From Erysipelotrichaceae bacterium (GTDB lineage Bacteria; Bacillota_I; Bacilli_A; Erysipelotrichales; Erysipelotrichaceae), in contig JAFRKI010000014.1 in assembly GCA_017431825.1 (NCBI GenBank), positions 152,252-216,251 on the forward strand: a DNA stretch of 64,000 nucleotides, given 5' to 3'. Positions 59,831 to 64,000 of this stretch are shown here, piece by piece. The translations under genes and the position numbers were made by a program. The notes under the pieces were generated by a model that worked only from the letters and a program-made list of their open reading frames with translations, did not search any database and was not told the DNA's origin. Position 1 is the stretch's first letter. Every line of letters starts with the position of its first letter.

Positions 59831-61508
59831 TCTTCTCCGCCTCCTTTTTTATCTCATTGGCATATTTTACTGTCAGTTCATAGATGTCATGATACTTCAT
59901 CATCAGATTGATGCTCTTATCATCACAGACTTCAACCCTTTCGATACAGGCATCTACCAGTTTTTGCGTCAGAGTCTTGGTATTGCGGATACTTTTCATC
60001 AGAGTGATCCACTTGTTATCGGAAGACAATGCTTCCTGATACTCACTTCTTCTCACGACCAGTTCATCCAGCTGACGGTTTAATACATCGTACTGGTCAT
60101 CATATGTCTTCTTGACAAAGGCATATTCCGATTCATCCAGGATGCCTTCCACATAGTCTTCGTAAAGCTTTGTGCGTTTCTGCTGAAGTCCTCTCATCCT
60201 CTGCTGGATGGAAAGAATGCCGTTGTTAATCTGGTCTCTGACAGACTTGTCTGCCTCGGAATTTCTCAGCTTCGCCAGCAGGACATCATAATCCATCGCA
60301 ACCTTAACCTGCGTCTTGATGGCATTCAGGACTTTCGCATTAAGATCATCCTGACGGATACCGTGATAAGAGCATTTCCTTCTTTTCTTGGAAACGTAGG
60401 TGCTGCATTCATAATCGGCATACCAGTAATGCGTTTTGCAATCCATCCTATGTCTATGAAAATACAGTCTCTTTCCGCAGTCAGCGCAGAATATCTTTCC
60501 CTCGAATAAATCGATCAGCTTTTCTCGGTCTTTCTGAGTTTTCCTCATGCTTTCCTGACGGATATCGGAATTCTTTCTGATCAGTTCCTTGACCGCATAG
60601 AAGGTATCCCTGTCAATGATCGCCGGATGAGCATCCGGTATAACGTACCATTCCTCTTCAGGCTTTTTTTCCAGCTTGATTCCTTTGTAGATCGCACTAT
60701 GTCTTTTTCCATAGACCCTGTCACCGACATATGCCGGATTGGTCAGCATTCCCATGAGGGAACCGTGCTGCCAGACACCCTCCTTGCTGAAGAGCCCATC
60801 TCTGTAGAACGGTGCTCCTTCTTCATCCAGAAGGTCGGATATCTTCAGTACGGATTTGCCTTCCAGCCTCCATTGAAAGATCTTCCTGACAAACTTTGCT
60901 TCCGGTTCATATGGAACGATATTGGTATGCCCCTCGTTCCACCTGTATCCATACGGCAGCATCCTCCAGGCAAAGGTTCCTTCCTCCATCTGGTTATGGA
61001 TCGCCGCTTCGACCTTTCGGGATATATCCCTGGAATAGAAGTCGTTGATCAGTGACTGCAGCGGTATCATCAGCGATTCAGCCGTACCATCCACAGTGAA
61101 GTTATCGAAATCTTCCTTAACGGATATGAACCTGACATCGTACTGCGGGAATATCTTTTCCAGATGCGTGCCTGTTTCGATATAGTTGCGGCTGTATCTG
61201 CTGAGATCACGGACAACGATGGCCTTGATCAGTCCGGATTTGATATCCTCCCACATTTCCGAGAATGCCGGACGGTTCATCGTCGTTCCGGTGAAACCGT
61301 TATCCTGGTAGACCTTCACCAGATTCAGGTATGGTCTTTCTTTGATGTATTCCTTACATATCTCGATCTGGGTGGCCAGTGCTGCGCCGTTATCATCCTT
61401 ACCGGAATTCTCAACGGATAGTCTGGCGTAGATCGCTGTAGGGAATATCTCCAACGGCTTCTGTGCTGTAACAGCATTTTCGTCTGTCCTTCTTGTTTTC
61501 CTGGCCAT
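59823..61508 (-). CDS. Large serine recombinase (second of trio)
   Basis: A 561-residue recombinase with a 23-residue basic N-terminal extension. AIYARLSVENSG (Ser31), DNGFTGTTMNRPAFSEM, VVRDLSRYSRNYIETGTHLE are the resolvase motifs. The zinc ribbon is FCADCGKRLYF and CSTYVSKKRRKCSYH, followed by coiled coil and a C-terminal strand region (IERVEVCDDKSINLMMKYHD). Overlaps the first gene's stop by one base (TGATG), with a GGGAGG SD. Confidence 0.92.
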   Translation of the reverse strand: MARKTRRTDENAVTAQKPLEIFPTAIYARLSVENSGKDDNGAALATQIEICKEYIKERPYLNLVKVYQDNGFTGTTMNRPAFSEMWEDIKSGLIKAIVVRDLSRYSRNYIETGTHLEKIFPQYDVRFISVKEDFDNFTVDGTAESLMIPLQSLINDFYSRDISRKVEAAIHNQMEEGTFAWRMLPYGYRWNEGHTNIVPYEPEAKFVRKIFQWRLEGKSVLKISDLLDEEGAPFYRDGLFSKEGVWQHGSLMGMLTNPAYVGDRVYGKRHSAIYKGIKLEKKPEEEWYVIPDAHPAIIDRDTFYAVKELIRKNSDIRQESMRKTQKDREKLIDLFEGKIFCADCGKRLYFHRHRMDCKTHYWYADYECSTYVSKKRRKCSYHGIRQDDLNAKVLNAIKTQVKVAMDYDVLLAKLRNSEADKSVRDQINNGILSIQQRMRGLQQKRTKLYEDYVEGILDESEYAFVKKTYDDQYDVLNRQLDELVVRRSEYQEALSSDNKWITLMKSIRNTKTLTQKLVDACIERVEVCDDKSINLMMKYHDIYELTVKYANEIKKEAEKNG

Positions 61509-63193
61509 CAGATCGCCTCCCTTAATGCAACCTGATTCTGAGCAATCATGCTCTGAGGGATCTGATATCTTTCCGGCAGGACAGCATTGAAACTGTTCAG
61601 ATATTCCAGGGATGCCAGGAATTCATCTCTGTAACGGAAGAACACTTCCACTCTGTGATCTTCGTAGATGCAGATTCTGTCTACCAGTGACATCAGGACT
61701 CTCCTGTTGATCTCGTCGATATTCTCGTATTCCCTGAATACGGCGACCCAGGCTCTTTCGCCATTCCCGGCTGACTTACAGTCACGGCTTTCTTTTTTCA
61801 CTCTGTCCAAAGCCGATTCTCTGTCTTCGATCAGTCTGGTGTACTGATTGCGAAAATCCATATATTCCTTCTTGTTGATGACACCGTCTGAAAGATCCTC
61901 ATACAGACGAAGTTTCATTTTCTGGAATCGTTCGATCTCTTCCTCGATTTTTATGATCTGGGCTTCATAGTTGAAGACAGTCCTGTCAGCACTTGGAAGG
62001 TTGTTGATATATGCGATAGCATCATCAAGATCCAGAACATGGGTCACATAATCTTTGACTGCATTGAACACGGCGTTCTCCAGCTCCTTAACGCTGATGC
62101 TGTGAGTACTGCAGCCTTCTTTTCTCTTGTTGGAAGAGCATACATAGTAGTAATACTTCTTCTTACCTGCCGGGACCACTTTACGGATCATCGGCTGCCC
62201 GCAGTCACCGCAGAATACAAAACCCGAGAATACATTAGCGTTAGAATCATCTGTAGATGACCTCATGTCCCTTCCCAGCATGGTTTTCACAGCCATGAAA
62301 TCATCATAGGAGATGATTGCCTCATGTGTGTTTTCCACTCTGATCCAGTCGCTTTCATCGATATCTTTCAGTTCATGGACCTTGTAATTGGGAGTGGACT
62401 GCTTTCCCTGGACCATCATGCCCATATACATTTCATTGGTAAGAACCCTGTGTACTGCGTTATATGACCACCTTGCCGTTTCGTTGGTACGGAACACCGT
62501 ATCATAGTTGATCCCGCAGGATCTCTTGTACTCCATCGGGGAAAGTATCCCCAGTTCATTGAGCCTGTCGGTGATCCTGCAGATGCTCAGTCCATCCTTA
62601 TACATGGAGAAGATCTGCGTCACGATATCGGCAGCGTAATCATCCACGATCAGGTGATTGTGGTTCTCCGGATCTTTAACGTATCCGTACGGGGTATACG
62701 CTCCGACATAATCGCCTTTCTTCCTCTTCATATCCAGGTTCGTCCTGATCTTGACGCTGATATCCTTTGCATAGGTATCATTGATCAGGTTCTTGAACGG
62801 GATGATGAATGAATCGGACTGCGGATTCCCGTTGAAGGAATCATACTGGTCATTGACGGAAATGAATCGTATGCCAAGTCTCGGCAGTGTCTGCTGCAGG
62901 AGCCTGCCACCCTCAATATAGTTTCTTGAGGTCCTCGAGAGATCTTTACAGACGATGCAGTCGATCTTACCGGCTTCGGCCAGTTTCATCATCTTCTGGA
63001 AATCCGGCCTTTCAAAGTTTGTGCCGGAATAGCCGTCATCGACAAATGTAGCGATATGTTCGAGATCCTTATGCTTCTTGATGTATTCTTCGCATATGGA
63101 CCTTTGCGAACCGATGGAGTTGCTTTCCACCTTGTCGCCGTCTTCTTTGGACAGCCTGCAGTATATGGCTGTCCTGAATACTTTTTCAGACAT
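61508..63193 (-). CDS. Large serine recombinase (first of trio)
   Basis: A 561-residue recombinase. AIYCRLSKEDGDK (Ser15), DDGYSGTNFERPDFQKM, VCKDLSRTSRNYIEGGRLL, the IRFISVNDQYDS hinge, VKDPENHNHL, zinc ribbon FCGDCGQPM and CSSNKRKEGCSTH, then a coiled coil (near 395-450) and LVDRICIYEDHRVEVFFRYRDE tail. GGAGG SD 10 nt upstream. The three recombinases share order and domain plan but differ in sequence, consistent with heteromeric function. Confidence 0.92.
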   Translation of the reverse strand: MSEKVFRTAIYCRLSKEDGDKVESNSIGSQRSICEEYIKKHKDLEHIATFVDDGYSGTNFERPDFQKMMKLAEAGKIDCIVCKDLSRTSRNYIEGGRLLQQTLPRLGIRFISVNDQYDSFNGNPQSDSFIIPFKNLINDTYAKDISVKIRTNLDMKRKKGDYVGAYTPYGYVKDPENHNHLIVDDYAADIVTQIFSMYKDGLSICRITDRLNELGILSPMEYKRSCGINYDTVFRTNETARWSYNAVHRVLTNEMYMGMMVQGKQSTPNYKVHELKDIDESDWIRVENTHEAIISYDDFMAVKTMLGRDMRSSTDDSNANVFSGFVFCGDCGQPMIRKVVPAGKKKYYYYVCSSNKRKEGCSTHSISVKELENAVFNAVKDYVTHVLDLDDAIAYINNLPSADRTVFNYEAQIIKIEEEIERFQKMKLRLYEDLSDGVINKKEYMDFRNQYTRLIEDRESALDRVKKESRDCKSAGNGERAWVAVFREYENIDEINRRVLMSLVDRICIYEDHRVEVFFRYRDEFLASLEYLNSFNAVLPERYQIPQSMIAQNQVALREAI

Positions 63194-63319
63194 AAATAAA
63201 ATCCTCCGTTTCTTCCGTCTGTGAATTCAGAAGACCCGAAGGATTGAATTTGCCTCAAGAACAAAAACAAGCCATAGTGTTCCTGTCGCTTAGTCTCATA
63301 TCTCGTTTAGCCCAATAAG

Positions 63320-63348
63320 AATATACACTTTTTGAGCCTCTTTTTCAA
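63320..63348 (-). promoter_or_regulatory. Promoter of the recombinase operon
   Basis: On the minus strand TTGAAA (plus 63343-63348), a 17-nt spacer and TATATT (plus 63320-63325). It gives a leader of about 120 nt before the first recombinase. The 159-nt gap 63194-63352 holds nothing else that I can identify. Confidence 0.72.
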
Positions 63349-63352
63349 TACC

Positions 63353-63601
63353 TCATACTCCTCTGAAGTATGAATGAAAGCAGTCTTCGATCGTTCTGTC
63401 GGTATCCGCAAAACTGATCTTGACTACCGTTTTCCCATCCAGGTAACAATACGGGTTTCTGATCTGGTCGATATAATCCATGATACGTTCCTGCTTGCTG
63501 CCTTTGGATCTGGCTTTGACATCCGATCTTTGAACCAGCGTGCTTCTGTCAACTGTCCTTGGATCTGTATTTTTCAATCTAAGCATCTGTTCAGTCGTCA
63601 T
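63353..63601 (-). CDS. Small mobile-element protein, DUF6870-like
   Basis: An 82-residue cytosolic protein: MLRLKNTDPRTVDRSTLVQRSDV, then ERIMDYIDQIRNPYCYLDGKTVVKISFADTDRTIEDCFHSYFRG. The Q-I-NPYCY and VKISFADT segments occur in small proteins common in gut mobile elements (DUF6870-like; recalled, not searched). ATG 63601 was chosen because GGAGG lies 9 nt upstream; it overlaps the upstream gene by 11 nt. Confidence 0.65.
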   Translation of the reverse strand: MTTEQMLRLKNTDPRTVDRSTLVQRSDVKARSKGSKQERIMDYIDQIRNPYCYLDGKTVVKISFADTDRTIEDCFHSYFRGV

Positions 63602-63890
63602 ACTCATCATCCTCCGATCTGCTGTATATGAAATAGTCCCATCCGTTTCTGACATGACATTTATTGCAGGTATCCTTGTACAGCTGGTACGGATTCACTC
63701 TTCTGATAATATGATCAGAAAGATCGTAGTATTCATGAGCGCATCTTGGACACAGCGTCATCATCATCGGATAGTCATATCCCTTGATCATCGGGGGAAT
63801 CACCAGATCGTTGTCCTCGATGATCTCGACAGTCGTTGTCACTGTCTTCTCGATCCGCTGAATCACCTTGTATTTCTTCTTTTCGGCCAC
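63591..63890 (-). CDS. Small zinc-ribbon protein of the mobile element
   Basis: A 99-residue protein with CPRC and CNKC pairs 31 residues apart (TLCPRCAHEYYD, DTCNKCHVRNGWDYF), likely a zinc ribbon. GTG start with AAGGAGGTGG 4 nt upstream (plus 63894-63903). Upstream of the recombinase operon and overlapping the next small gene. Function unknown; such genes are typical mobile-element cargo. Confidence 0.7.
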   Translation of the reverse strand: MAEKKKYKVIQRIEKTVTTTVEIIEDNDLVIPPMIKGYDYPMMMTLCPRCAHEYYDLSDHIIRRVNPYQLYKDTCNKCHVRNGWDYFIYSRSEDDEYDD

Positions 63891-63936
63891 GGAACCACCT
63901 CCTTATGTTTCTTTGTGCATTGACCGCAAATTTATA

Positions 63937-63962
63937 CAGGCGAACCTTTGACAGCTCGCCTG
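63937..63962. repeat. Short inverted repeat at right window edge
   Basis: CAGGCGA/TCGCCTG, 7-bp arms, 12-nt spacer, inside the element upstream of the zinc-ribbon gene. A minus-strand frame coming from beyond the window (reading VVIDCEYDAGELSKVRLYKF) overlaps it, so coding sequence may continue past 64000. Confidence 0.4.
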
Positions 63963-64000
63963 CATCGTATTCACAGTCAATTACGACTGTTTTGATTTAA

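Noticed and set aside
1..64000. CRISPR arrays, rRNA genes, replication origin
   Set aside because: No regularly spaced repeats, no rRNA-like sequence and no DnaA-box cluster or rep gene was noticed on reading both strands.

Overview
The window looks like the chromosome of a Gram-positive, low-to-moderate GC member of the Bacillota, most likely a gut-type Erysipelotrichia or a close relative. This is inferred from gene content and style, not from a marker search. Signs are ScpAB, a T-box leader, several lipoproteins with Bacillota lipoboxes, mannose-family PTS genes, CcpA-type cre boxes, a stand-alone arginine deiminase, strong SD sequences with U-rich intrinsic terminators, and no outer-membrane genes. 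Start and end are arbitrary: the first gene (scpA) lacks its N-terminus and a mobile element runs off the right edge.

Layout. 1-8.9 kb: scpA-scpB-mrp and a membrane protein, a YhhN protein, a lipid kinase, a 5'-nucleotidase lipoprotein, and a GntR-regulated ABC exporter preceded by four 9-bp direct repeats. 8.9-15.4 kb: a kinase-less PASTA protein in an operon with a FtsX/MacB-type ABC pair, then a PHP phosphoesterase, an acetamidase-like protein and a membrane protein. 15.5-21.9 kb: gap (GAPDH), a methyltransferase, a GtrA-like protein, an unknown protein, a HAD lipoprotein phosphatase and a UPF0158-GNAT fusion. 22.0-25.0 kb: a four-gene operon of reductase-like proteins. 25.0-31.0 kb: two divergent paralogous ABC uptake systems of the TrpXYZ type. 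31.1-34.7 kb: single-gene sugar-phosphate and redox enzymes. 34.7-45.9 kb: a carbohydrate island bounded by two copies of a GGTAAATGCC inverted repeat and two paralogous membrane proteins. It carries a mannose-family PTS, an aldolase, a NagA-like deacetylase and two related D-2-hydroxyacid dehydrogenases, with two cre boxes. 45.9-56.7 kb: deoC, an SDR, acetyltransferases, a J-domain/NlpC cluster, and an arginine neighbourhood (arginine deiminase, tRNA-Arg(TCT), argS) followed by cysK. 56.8-64.0 kb: a truncated serine recombinase next to an operon of three complete large serine recombinases and two small upstream genes, the end of a mobile element.

The most striking regulation is between 27.69 and 28.30 kb. 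The minus-strand ABC system is preceded by a 17-codon leader peptide, MNKTVIRSYYYYFYFRK, followed by mutually exclusive hairpins that form a classic ribosome-mediated attenuator, predicting control by tyrosine/phenylalanine. The plus-strand paralogue is preceded by a T-box whose specifier reads UGG and whose T-box bulge fits a G73 tRNA, predicting control by uncharged tRNA-Trp. Two related transporters thus appear to sense different aromatic amino acids by two different RNA mechanisms from one divergent intergenic region. Several genes (argS, arcA, cysK, the 49.1-kb operon, the HxlR gene and the attenuator peptide) have a -10 box only 6-14 nt before the start codon and little or no SD sequence, so they are likely leaderless or nearly so.
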